From the NCBI GenBank assembly GCA_008508345.1, contig QNGE01003648.1:1-64000 (forward strand): 64,000 bases of DNA, given 5' to 3'. Below the pieces are notes generated by a model. That model saw only the letters and a program-made list of their open reading frames with translations. It was not told the DNA's origin and made no database searches. A program made the position numbers and the translations under genes. Within the stretch, counting starts at the first letter, position 1. Each line of letters opens with the position of its first letter. The stretch is from Paragonimus westermani. Taxonomy: Eukaryota; Platyhelminthes; Trematoda; Plagiorchiida; Troglotrematidae. Of this stretch, positions 1-10,729 are shown piece by piece.

Positions 1-539
1 CCTCAGCAATCTCAAAATAACGCAACAAAACTTTGACAAAATTAACAGCTACCACATCAGGGCAGTTTTTCTACGTGCAAATAGGTCACTGGTTGAGATA
101 CCGTCGTAGCAGATACCACCTTCGTCAATTTTTGAAATTACCAATTCGTCACGCACGTTGTTTTCTCACAACGCAGCCTTATTTCGCATTCACGAACAGA
201 GATATTGAATGTCTATTCACAAGTATGCATTGTATGCAAATTTTGATATTGCAGTGAAGTCCTGTTTGTTCTTGAGGTCTTTTAAAAGCGTCTTTCATAA
301 CTCGCAGGAGTTTGATGGACTTGAGGTGGTTCACGTTAAACACTAGCAAGACTGGTTGCCAGCAATAGTCTACACGACACAATCTGCTTGAACAGAGGAC
401 CAATGTAGGTAAACGAGCGACAAACTATGCGAACTGGTCACTACTCACAATCGTATCACTCAGGTCACAGCTGTACGTCGTGCAGCACAGGTGGGTAAGC
501 GCGAAACCAGCTAAGTGTTCTACAACTTGTTTCACTAAT
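1..539. other. No recognisable gene (left edge)
   Basis: Only short, mutually overlapping open frames of under 85 codons on both strands. I see no motif, splice-bounded frame or repeat boundary here before the dispersed repeat that begins near 540. Confidence 0.5.
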
Positions 540-830
540 CTCACGTGACCACTGCACCCGACCGTAATGCACAGTTTGAATGGCTTGATTGAAAATAGGA
601 ACAAGAAACTCGTAGAAACTTGGATATACACATCTGTTATCACTTCCTACAACGTCTGTGCTCGACAGCCAACTGAAACGGTCCGTTTTGGGATTAAATT
701 TCAGCTTCACTCCCTTGCAGCCTCAACTGCGCTCAGAACACCGGACAATCCTAAACAGCACTGAAGGTCTTACGAACATTGTTCACCCTCGGTGAGTCCA
801 TTCCTTTAATCTATTTGTTATTTTGTATCG
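540..830 (+). repeat. Dispersed repeat family R1, copy 1
   Basis: About 290 bp that aligns colinearly with 19,420-19,725. The strongest block is the shared run around 'tcaactgcgctcagaaca' (about 724 and 19,621), followed in both by 'aggtcttacg' and 'tctatttgttattttgta'. Divergence looks like 25-30% with small indels, so both are old copies. At the second locus the repeat abuts the start of a truncated CR1-like element. The family is not recognised; no coding capacity is conserved between the copies. Confidence 0.6.
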
Positions 831-2229
831 GGTCTTATGGCGGGTCGTTTATTTCACCATAAATTCTTGGTACCGACCTCACTGTTATTTTACCCAGCTT
901 TGCTTTCACCTGACAGTCAGCGTTCGCGTGCACCGAGTAGGACTGATTCATTCTGTTGACGTCGCCGGAACTTCGGTCGCCGCCTAATGAACTGTGGTCA
1001 GCTGTGCTCACTCAATTCCACCACTTCTGTGAAAGCATGGGTTGGATGGTGAAAGCGACGCTTGCAGCTACTTCAATCCCAGTGCGTGGATCATAATTCA
1101 GATCAAATACTTTTAACAGCATCAGATTCCCCATTGGTAACGGAGCCAAAGTGAGTGACCTTTCAGAATAGCGGTAATAAGTTCCTCCGCTGATTTGCTT
1201 GCACTGAAGGCCACTAGTGCAGGTCGAATCACAGCACATGCCAAACGCTGACGTACACTTGGTCTAGGTTCCCGACGACAATCTCGTTCATCATTTGTGG
1301 TCGCAATGTTCGGAATGCAATTACCGGTGCTGATAGTTTTTACATGTGGCGAAAGAATCTCCTAGATCGTACAACGATCCTAAAGCTGGTCCGAGGTGAC
1401 CAATGACCCGGACTGCACTACGGCATCGTGCGCTGCGAAGAATTTTCAGACAACTCACAGTTCCTCTAGCGCCCCGAATTTCAGTTAACCACATCGTCAC
1501 TTTTAAGGTGGCTGCCTGCATTCAGACGTTGACGGTTTCTGTTTTTGTTTGAAAGCCGATGACCTCCCAATGATCCTTAATATTACACTCAAAAGCTTTT
1601 TGGCGGAGACTGCAAGCCATCCTACACAAGAGATCAGCACAGTGTTCGAGTGCATGCAAGCTCTGGAAGAAAAACGATGGCACACGATCAACGTAGGATA
1701 CGCGGCGTAGTCCCGGTATACAACATGCAGCCACTAAACAAGACACTGCAAAAACAAGAACCACGATTCACGAGGACAACGTGTGCATTGTCCAATGTAT
1801 TATCTCGTACGCAAGTCAGCCACACGCGGACTTCGTGGAGTTTGCTGAACTCGAATTTTAATTCTTTGGTGCATATTTTGCTCCTGTTTGATTTTCAACG
1901 TTCCTCGTCTTCACATCCGGAACGAAGAGTACAACTGAATAATTAGCCAACGGTTATTCGCTAGATCATTAACTTGTGCCGTTACATCACTCACCCGATT
2001 GATCAGCTGTCTTCAACGTGAATTTGCACTGTCGACAAACCGCCTTCCGCTGCCACTTCCACAACGATCACCGCTTCCGGAGACGTGACACCCAAGGCTT
2101 TTGGATTTTTGCCATTGGTTGCACTACACTGTGTAGCTGGTTTTAAGCAATTGAATTATACTGTGATTGATTGGCTTCCCGGCATCTCCGCTCTGCTGAT
2201 TCTGCGATAGTTTGGTATATCTCCCTGGC
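831..2229. other. No recognisable gene
   Basis: Small opposing frames only. A minus-strand frame at 1,522-1,764 starts with a hydrophobic segment that could resemble a signal peptide, but it has no supporting context. Nothing else is seen. Confidence 0.45.
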
Positions 2230-3110
2230 ACTATATGAACATATCTACTCTCCATGTAATTTTGCCGAAGCACTCGGAGGGGATGCTGAGGTATGTTAAT
2301 ACACCCGTTCCCCCGGCTGGAGTTGACTCCCTGCTACTCTGCGGTCGTAGCAATCTTTCTGGTAGTTCTGAGCAGTTGATAAGCACTCTCTTGCCGGTTG
2401 GTGAGTCCTCAACAATTCCTGTCGCAATTATGTGGCATAATCCGTAGAAAACAGGTGGTTTCCGCTGTATGTAAAACGTTTAACTCTGACGGCAGTCTAC
2501 AGTATTTTCCTGTCAATATATAATGAGGCAAATACAGCGTGGACGCGTGAACTGATGCTCGGTGTGCTAGGAGACAGCATAGAGAAAACGGTCCTACTGT
2601 AGCGTGCTCTAAGTATCCGTGAACGCCTGCAGAAGATTTTTAAATGACCAGTTTGTTCGTTCTACCTGTCCGTTTCATTGGAGGTAGCAAGCTGTTGTAA
2701 GGGGTTTTCTAACATTGAGCAAGTGATGGACTTCCGCTGTGATCGAACTCAAAATTTGATCACCGGTCAGAGTGAAGTTGTTCCGCGGGACCCCAACAGG
2801 TGATCAAATTTTCAAACAAAACTCGAGCCGTAGTCGCTACAACCGTGGGAAGAATTGGTACAGCTTCGTACCACTCGATGAAGTGGTCCAGTAGTAACAG
2901 AATGTAACGATTTGCACACGGTGTTTCTGGAAATGGCCCAATGATGCCTACCACAAAATATGGCTTGGATGACCCATGATGACAGCAAGGAAGCATGCTG
3001 ACCTACACGATGATCTTTCGTGTGGATGCAATTCGTGAAATGATTGCAGAAGCCGACGATATCCCACCGCCATTACGGCTACTAGTGCTTCTGAGTTACA
3101 GCATCTTCCA
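2230..3110 (-). pseudogene. Ty3/Gypsy LTR retrotransposon integrase remnant
   Basis: Read on the minus strand, the open frame 2,996-2,760 carries an integrase core: GIIGPFPET, then LLLLDHFIEWYEAVPI containing the first catalytic Asp, then QLHSDR with the second Asp. The frame stops right after HSDR, but homology continues downstream in shifted frames: RTNKL near 2,670, HYILTGKYCRLPSEL near 2,490, and YDRRVAGSQLQPGERVY near 2,310, the usual C-terminal part of Gypsy integrases. Several stops and frameshifts show it is dead. Reverse transcriptase and LTRs were not found next to it. In intact elements this enzyme inserts cDNA into the host genome. The assignment to Ty3/Gypsy rests on motif order and spacing. 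Confidence 0.85.
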
Positions 3111-3517
3111 CTTTGGGTTGTTCAGCGTGACTCAACTCTTGATGTATTCTTGACAAGGCAACTTGCACGGCAGACTGTGGAACTATGATGCGTCATTTGT
3201 ACTGCGTTCCACACCGGAGGTAGTATTTCGTCCCATATTATTAAATGAAACCATACCGCCCAGATAAAATGAGATTTTCAGCTTGCGGAAGCCACCTCAC
3301 ACTAGGTCAGTTTTCCTGCACCCTGCTGCGTTCCTTCGTAAATCGGATTTTATTCCGGACCAGTTTCGTCAGGATTGCACCGGCAGTCCCACTCCACTGA
3401 AGGCAATGAAAGTGACAAGTCTCCTATGCACATCTGAAACAGCAAAAGCAAATGAACGATTAACTAACGATTAATCGCGAGGTTATTGACATGTACCGTT
3501 ACAGAATAACAATGCGC

Positions 3518-4122
3518 ATTGCGCGTGCGACAAATTCTTCTCCCCACTGACGTTAACCCTGATGAATTACTAAATCTTGGCATCGTTTGTTTGAGGAAAT
3601 TGGTCCTCGCGTGGTGCTCCCTTTTCCGCTTTCCACAGCTGTGACTTTGTTTATACGTACCCTGGTTTCATTTGCGTTCCATCGTTCCACCACAATAGGA
3701 CTGTCGCATTCAGTTATATATTCACGTGAACTGTTATTCTCGGGACCTGCAAATTTGGTGGATTCAATATTGTCACCTTCTTTTATCTAGTTTATAACAA
3801 AAATTGTAAAGTGCTGGGGTGCGCAATTTCTGTCATAAACTAGATAAAACAAGGTGACAACTAACCCCAATATTGAATCCATCAAATTTGCAGGTCCCGA
3901 GAATAACAGTTCACGTGAATATATAACTGAATGCGACAGTCCTATTGTGGTGGAACGATGGAACGCAAATGAAACCAGGGTACGTATAAACAAAGTCACA
4001 GCTGTGGAAAGCGGAAAAGGGAGCACCACGCGAGGACCAATTTCCTCAAACAAACGATGCCAAGATTTAGTAATTCATCAGGGTTAACGTCAGTGGGGAG
4101 AAAAATTTGTCGCGCGCGCAAT
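3518..4122. repeat. Large near-perfect palindrome (fold-back element)
   Basis: The left arm (3,518 to about 3,811) and right arm (about 3,821 to 4,122) are reverse complements over roughly 290 bp with only scattered mismatches. The right arm has an extra ~11 bp near 3,860. The central unpaired loop is only about 10-15 nt. Because of the symmetry, the same 57-residue peptide is encoded at 3,587 on plus and at 4,053 on minus. No flanking target duplication was recognised. It could be a fold-back transposon, a MITE with unusually long arms, or an inverted duplication of one ancestral segment. Confidence 0.9.
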
Positions 4123-4509
4123 TCGAATCGTTGCGTCGGTATTTGCAAGGAGGGAAGAATGCTGGTGATGGGCTGTAATTTCTTCAGTTGTCGTGGGCGA
4201 AAATCATCTGACCACACATTCCGCTTTCTTACCTTTGTATTTGGCGCGGAACTCAAATAACCGGGACCTGCCTTACTGCCCCAACTGCGTTTGTTCTAAC
4301 CGGCCGATAATTCAATAGGACCTTAACGTATGCTATTTCTGAAATCCATTATGAATGCTGTTGTTGTGAGTCGTTCGTGTGTAACAGTTTTCGTGCGTTG
4401 ATACACAGAAGCCGAATCAATGTATACGTGCATGATAGTGGAGATATCACTGGACGTTTCACTGACTGATTTTTATATATTTTCAGGACATATTATATCC
4501 CAGTGTTCG

Positions 4510-5915
4510 AAGTGTTATTTGAAGTTCATAATTTCCACTTCTTCCGGCAGTTCAGCAGTGCTTGCAGAAAGCCGGCGTTATTTACGTTCATAAGACGATC
4601 CGTAAATCGAAGACTAACTTAAAATACGACAAGTTAAGGTGGTGGTCGTCTATAGTTATTGCAGCCGTACGAAAAATAAGTGTGAGATGGTATGCACAAG
4701 TGTGGAATGGTCAGTGGATTAGATCTTGTTAATTGTAACAATTCAGTTCCAGTGACATATATCACAACTCAAGGTTTCATGTTGCCCGGAGAAATGTCTG
4801 TCTGGATGTGAGCTTTCTCGATTTAGAGCACAACCACCCCTCAGTCGTCTAGTATATGAGTCCCATCCTACAAATCGCGGACTTACTATCAGTAAATTGA
4901 ACGAATGCGGGATTCTGTTACAATATAATGTACCAAATGTCGGCATCAAGCAGTATTTAGCTGATGTTTACGGATGGTTTGTCTCAACCGCTGACGTCGG
5001 AAACATTCGACACAAGTTGAAGCCTGAAATGTCAAATGGGTTTATTGTGTAAGATAAACCGAACGTTATGGACCTTCCAAGTAGCGCTCGCAGCGATCAG
5101 TGCAGTAGACGTCGTGTTTATTATTCAGGAGGTCAGCGACAGAAATATGCATATCTAGTTTGCACAGAGAATGGAAGTCAGGCCATTCAGAAGTTTTTCG
5201 CATGTTGTGAATGTGGATGCCAAACACGGAACAAACAGACACGCGTATGTCATGAAGCACATACCGATACTTCTGAAGTGAAGCAGTAGAACCTGCAGAG
5301 GTCGGCCTATTTTTGCAGGACATCCCCACTGCAGCAACTACAAACAACAAGCAACCACGACAATGAGAGAAGTTTCAAACAGGATTTCCATGTGGACACT
5401 GCGGTGAACCGGTACAGATGGACGGTTATCGCTGCGACTTCGATCAGCTATCGTTCACTCCGAATCTACACAAACGACTTGCATAAATGAGTGCCCATTA
5501 TGTGGAGAGCAGCTCCAACCTCAGCTATCTAGTGAGTGCACGTGTTAAACCCACAACTTCGTCAGTTCAATTTATTTCAGTTGTCGTTTGCAACCCTCCA
5601 GTGACTGTAAATAAGTGAACCTGAACAGCGTCCACCATAGATTTTGACTTAGACCGGTCTGCGGATAACGTGCCGCTTGCACACGAGCCCAAGCAAGCGT
5701 GAATCAATATCACTTGAAGCGATTGTCCCCTTGATATAATTTAACAAAATTTGCTTCCTCACAGAAGCATACAGAGCTTTCTTGCAGATACCAGACTGGA
5801 TGAAGGCGATGAGGAAGACTTCATTTGGTAAACAGCCTCGGTCAACTAGAACGACGCCGGGAACACACGAAACTCAACGGTAACACTACGTACTAAAGAA
5901 AGGCGAAGGTAGTAT
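4510..5915 (+). pseudogene. MULE (Mutator-like) transposase remnant, FAR1-type, copy 1
   Basis: The frame at 4,780-5,052 reads GCELSRF, then YESHPTNRGLTISKLNEC, IKQYLADVYG and STADVGNIRHKLK. One base out of frame near 4,820 the sequence reads LEHNHP, the His-x-His end of a FAR1-type DNA-binding domain. Such domains open Mutator-like transposases and animal ZSWIM1/3-like genes. After 5,290 the sequence jumps to a Cys-rich C-terminal part: CGHCGEPVQMDGYRC at about 5,390, then CPLCGEQLQPQL one frame away, then DLDRSADNV near 5,655. Copy 2 carries the same C-terminal part, but copy 1 lacks the transposase core and SWIM finger, about 1.2 kb. Frameshifts and stops make it non-functional. Confidence 0.75.
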
Positions 5916-7082
5916 ATACCTGTTTCCAAAGATTCCAAACAGATGATTCGTATTGAATTTCGCACGTGTTTTTTTCGGTGACTTCATTCGTCAAGCTGTG
6001 TAATCATGTGGTATTGATTGGCCTTAGTCGTCAGGCTGGACAAAAAGATGAGGCAGTTATAAGTCCTTAAGCACGCGGCACTTATTGAATCGTTCACTAA
6101 CGATTCAGTTTCACACCGATTCAAGCGTAATCCGTTGATCTAATAAATGCCTTTCTCGGCACCAACTGGCGGAAAAGGTGATTCACTTTCGTAACGGTTA
6201 ATGAGAAGGCGCCCGTATAAACTGGATATAATACACCACAAACTGAATCGGTTTTCAAAAAAATTGACTATCTCCAACTGAATGCGAACCTCCTTGTAAA
6301 CCGAACAAAGAATATGCCCGCACAATGAATTCAACAACAAAGCATCGATCAGTAGTGGGAGACGATGAAACGGATTTGAGGTCATTCGAGCAAACGGTCA
6401 CTGGTAGGGTTAGAACAAAACCTCTATTCGTCTATCCAGGAATGATTAAAATCATACAAATAATACACACATAAATTACCCAAGAAAAAATAAAAGAAAA
6501 ATGATGGACAGGTGGAGACTAATAGAACGTTGGGAGTAAGTTGTAGTACTCTAGTTTTCAACCGCCTCAGTTGGCCTTCCTCATAGTAACAAAGGACAGA
6601 GGTCACGTGGGCATTACCGTGGATAGGCTAACTCGTGACTTGATTGGTCTAATCCTTTGCCCACTAAGTGGGGGTGAGACAGATGTAGATAAGACACGCT
6701 CGTGTCCGGTGCTGTTTATCCATCCATACCACACTACAGAGAGGGGTTCGCTATCATCGCAATTAACGCAAGCACGCAGTGTGTAAATGGTGAGAGATTC
6801 AGCACAGCACCGCTCCACATAGGAAGGTAAACCTTTGCGAATCACTCGAGGTTGATCAAAACATATGGTGTGACTCTCAGACAGCGCATGTATTGCGATG
6901 GTTGATTTATTCACTACCTTCTGAGGTTGACAGGCGTGTTCAGGGGAAAAATCTCGTGTGCCTCTTGTGTTCGGCATTACGTATATTCAGGTGTCTACCT
7001 GTCTTTCAGTGTAGCCAGAACTGCAGTCACCGCACTTGGTTTCGTAACCGCAGTCTCTCTTATCATTCGTGGAAACTGGATA
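5916..7082. other. No recognisable gene
   Basis: Opposing short frames only. The 124-codon minus frame at 6,603-6,977 has no recognisable motif, and overlapping plus-strand frames are equally open, so I do not call it a gene. Confidence 0.45.
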
Positions 7083-7501
7083 CTTAAGAAATTCTTGATC
7101 TTTATCTACTTGAGTTTCGTAAACCCCGCGGCGACTTAATCCTTACACACTGTCTCATTGGCACAGGACTCGTGCAACAATTATTCATATAGAGTTATCA
7201 ACTACTGGAACGACATACCACCGGAGATTGTTAGCTGCTCCTCTAAGGACCGTTTCAGTGTTACTGGACTCCCACCTACTTAAGAAACCGTTAGACTAGT
7301 AATTTAACATGTTCTGCTAGATCATTATTTCGCTCTGTTTTTGGTACCTTCTGTAACCCACAAGAGCGGTGCTACACCCCGTTTTCGATGACTGCCTTTC
7401 AGGTCAACAGAAAACCGCCAGACATCGAAACGAACAAACTGGTTGGATCCGGGTAGATTGAGTCCCCAGCCTGGAATGCGTGTACGAATCGCTGAATCGC
7501 T
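7083..7501 (+). mobile_element. 5'-truncated CR1-like retrotransposon tail
   Basis: Aligns with 27,195-27,683, the end of ORF2 plus 3' UTR of the near-complete CR1-like copy B, at roughly 93% over most of its length. Relative to copy B it lacks 86 bp (27,291-27,376), deleted at a 3-nt TCA microhomology. It ends in two perfect tandem GAATCGCT octamers (7,486-7,501), the kind of short 3' repeat typical of CR1-clade elements. The 5' truncation fits target-primed reverse transcription. It encodes nothing functional. Confidence 0.9.
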
Positions 7502-8384
7502 GAATTGGAATACGTTACCAATCGGTCTCATGTATTGTCTAACCAAAATACAATCCGGATAGCGTACTCACAGAGAATGGAACGGATTGTTTCAGATTTT
7601 TAGCCACGATACTGTGGTAGAAGTCTCGATTAACCGATTATCCAAACTTCAACACAACTTAAGATCCGACAAACGACCAATCCAATTATCGCGTTAAAGA
7701 TACAACATCAGGATTTTACGAACGGTCTCAGTGTTGTGCATTCCGTTATTTGCCAATTCATCTGTTCCGTTTTCCACCAATCAACATTCAGTTTAAAATG
7801 TTGCATGTGCTAATGAAATCAGCTAATGACAGGCTGTGATTTCTTTAATACTGTTGTACATCCATAAATTCGGTATCTCAATTCGTGAATAACAGTTGTT
7901 CACTGCTACCAGTACCACTTCTTCTCCTTATTAATTGCGTGGGAGGTTTCAATTCACGTACGATTCCTAAGACAATTCGAAGTCCCTAATTCTGGGTACA
8001 CGACGTGGCGTCGCGGAATTGAACTGCCTGCAAATGCGCAATTGAATCTTCATGCTGGTGCGAAATAACTGGAGGAATGGGTCGAACGATTTGAACTGTG
8101 ATGCAGCCTTCATCGTGATGTGAAGAAGCAAACAAATCAGCGTTCTTTGTTACCGCTGGTTGTCGTAAATTGTACTCGTTACTAAAGGATCTGGCTCATC
8201 CGAATGCCCCGGCCTCGTTGCTGTTGAAGCACGTGCTTTCAGTCGATTTCCAGACCAATCATTTTACGGATACTTGCAATCAACCAATTGGAGTAGGCCA
8301 ACGACTATATGAAATCTCTGCCATGACTTGAAGTGCACTAATCAGAATCAGCAGGAATGAAACAGATAGGGATATGGAGCGAGT
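7502..8384. other. No recognisable gene
   Basis: Nothing supportable seen on either strand. The sequence is ordinary AT-leaning DNA after the CR1 tail. Confidence 0.45.
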
Positions 8385-8530
8385 GCAACAACCTCTTTGA
8401 ACGGCTTAACTTTTGTCGATATTTTGTTGTGAAATTTGACACTTCCGATCAAAGCATGTTTGTTAAGCCCAATGGTACGTTCTATTTTTGCCAATTGGAA
8501 TTTCCTCACTTTTCCGTTCCGTGCAGGACG
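8385..8530 (+). repeat. Dispersed repeat family R3, copy 1
   Basis: About 140 bp aligning with 28,243-28,385. Both contain 'aatttgacac', then 'gcat' and 'ttgtttag/ttgttaag', then 'gtacc/gtacg', with similar flanking T-rich stretches. Identity is modest, so this is an old repeat pair and the boundaries are approximate. Confidence 0.4.
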
Positions 8531-9289
8531 TCTGCTGGCTGTACAGTTGACTTTTCTAGGTCGTGGCAATACACATAGTATTGCGCTGTTTGTTGTCTCA
8601 TGGATTATTGCTATTCCGGTAACTCACTGTCAATGGAGTGTAACTTTGTGGCAGAGTCACCCACATGCGATCATCGGCTTTCTATAGAAGCAAAACGGCC
8701 TCTAAACACTCAGAGCAGGCGGCTACTTTAAAACCAACTTCTGAAACCACCGTTGCTTCCGAACACTGAGGTAGATTCGGTTGGGTGTTAACAGTTACCG
8801 GGTTTCCCTGCGCTTGAGCCTTACTTGCCAGAGATGTCACCATCCCCCAACCCTTTGGGGGGAATTAAAGGGCTTATATCTCTGCCTGTCGTGCCGTGGC
8901 TTCTTCTAAATACACCACGCGGATGTGGTTGCTGGCACTACTCACGTGTACGGTGATCACCGCCCTGGGTCATACGCTCAACTTGTGAGGGGCTCCAATC
9001 AGTATGACAAGGTCACAAGCCTTTTTAATCCAGCGTTTCCAAAAACGTTATCCGGGCGTTGAGTCTGCCTTCTCCTGTGTACCTTTTTAACAGTATTGTG
9101 TGAGTGCACGGCAGGCCGCGTTGGACTTCAGGAGCAAAAAATCGTTTTTTTGAAACATCAGCAGATTAGAGACAGAGTTATATCATTTGGAATCCTCCAG
9201 ACCTCAATCAATTAAGTGCATTGAGCCTCGTACGACCTCACATGCTGCCTTATGACGGCTTGCACGACTCGTTGAGCTGTGGGACTCAT
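8531..9289. other. Possible BEL/Pao 3' end; no gene recognised
   Basis: Lies downstream, on the minus strand, of the BEL/Pao integrase remnant, where a 3' LTR would be expected. On that strand there is a TATAAG-like box near 8,880 and a G/C-run near 8,850. I could not find a second copy elsewhere in the window, so an LTR is not shown. Confidence 0.25.
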
Positions 9290-9910
9290 GCGCCCTCATG
9301 TTCTACCAACTGACTATGAGAGGGGGCAATAAAGTAGCAATCGATACCACGTACCACCAGAGTCCGGTGAATCTTGTCTTGATCCAAAGCAAGCAAATTC
9401 CCCCTCATCTCTGACGTCCCGTTCATGTGGTTGGGCCCGTTATCGGTGTACACAATTTCTGGCACACCTAGGCGGTCAAAAACTTAATTTGACCCACAAA
9501 AATGAAGCCCGTTGACATCGATTGTGTCACCTCGAAATGTACAGCTGTTGTCCTTAAACAGGTTAAGAGACAGCCACATCTTTCAGAGGTGGTCCTCCTA
9601 ATCGGAATCTCCATGTGTCCAAATTAGTCCACGCCACACACCATGAACGGGATACCTCCAGCCTTTGTGTGACCAACGAGAAGCGGGGCCATCACATGTT
9701 GGCATGGCTTTTCTGACATTTTGCAATTCATACATTTTGATAGTATGTGGAGTATATTAGCCACGCCCTTGTCGACCCAAAATCCTCTTCGCATGGACGG
9801 CAAGACTTGACTAGCTTCCATGTGATCTACAATCCCATGAGGGTGTCTGACAACCGTGTCCGTGGCAACAGCACTCAGCAACAGCACTCCGTCGAGAAAA
9901 AAATACACAG
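9290..9910 (-). pseudogene. BEL/Pao retrotransposon integrase remnant
   Basis: On the minus strand, 9,908-9,624 reads through an integrase zinc-binding segment (HPHGIVDH, GFWVDKGVANILHILSKCMNCK) into MAPLLVGHTKAGGIPF and VCGVD, the start of the catalytic core. Past a stop the homology continues with RRTTSERCGCLLTCLRTTAV, then HFEVTQSMSTGFIF. One frame over, EIVYTDNGPN carries the second Asp, and near 9,320 there is a degraded glutamate-box region. Stops and frameshifts rule out function. It is probably the distal part of the same element as the protease, RT and RNase H remnants at 15.1-17.9 kb, which share its orientation. Confidence 0.85.
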
Positions 9911-10729
9911 TTTATGGTGACAATCTTCATTTGGGCAGATGTGCCCCGTCAGCCTTTACAGTGTTCTGTAGAGTTCTCACTAAAAGCCCCTTACCGCTCC
10001 AGCTGAATGGCGGAAACACAAGCTGGATGTGATTCTAACTCATGTAAGTTACTCAGCAGAATGGAACAGTGTCGACTAGCCTTCATGAAAATAGAATAAT
10101 TCTTGGAGGGTACTGACCATGATATTGTACGAAGTGGGGCGCACCCGTGTGGACAACGTGAAACAAGCTTCACGTAAAATCTCACGTTACTAACACGCTA
10201 CTATAGGCACCTCCTTAATTTCGCTTCCTTATCTTAAAGCTGTTTGGGCAGCTTGTCGCCGGCCACGAATTCATAGGAAGGGCGTGCCATTCAGACATGT
10301 GCATGCTCTTGAGAAAAATCATCACAGATTTCTGGCCAGATTATGTCCGCCTGCTTCAGCCCGGACGAAACACGTTGTCATTGACAGCTTGAATGATAGT
10401 CGTAAACAGTGTTTTCCTCACTTGTCATGAGTGCGAGAATTATTTCACTGAACATTCCAGCTTATTAGCTTGACACATGGTGCGTAAAGTGAAACCGCTG
10501 AAATATGCGCCGCGGACTCACATCTGTTTGTTTCGGATGGCAATTGATTGAAACGACCTTACCGTGCGTTATTTTCAAAAATCGGCATGTGTGCTGTTAC
10601 GGTTGATTGTGTGTGGCAGTGTTAATACATGGTAGCTAGAATAATGTGTATGAATACATACGATTATGCAGGTAGTAGTTATCACCTAGAGATTGTATTT
10701 TATTTTTAGTAAATGAGCTATACTGCGGC

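Noticed and set aside
3587..3790. Duplicate gene pair in the palindrome (same peptide on both strands)
   Set aside because: Identity follows from DNA symmetry, and the opposite strand is equally open; no sign of selection on protein.
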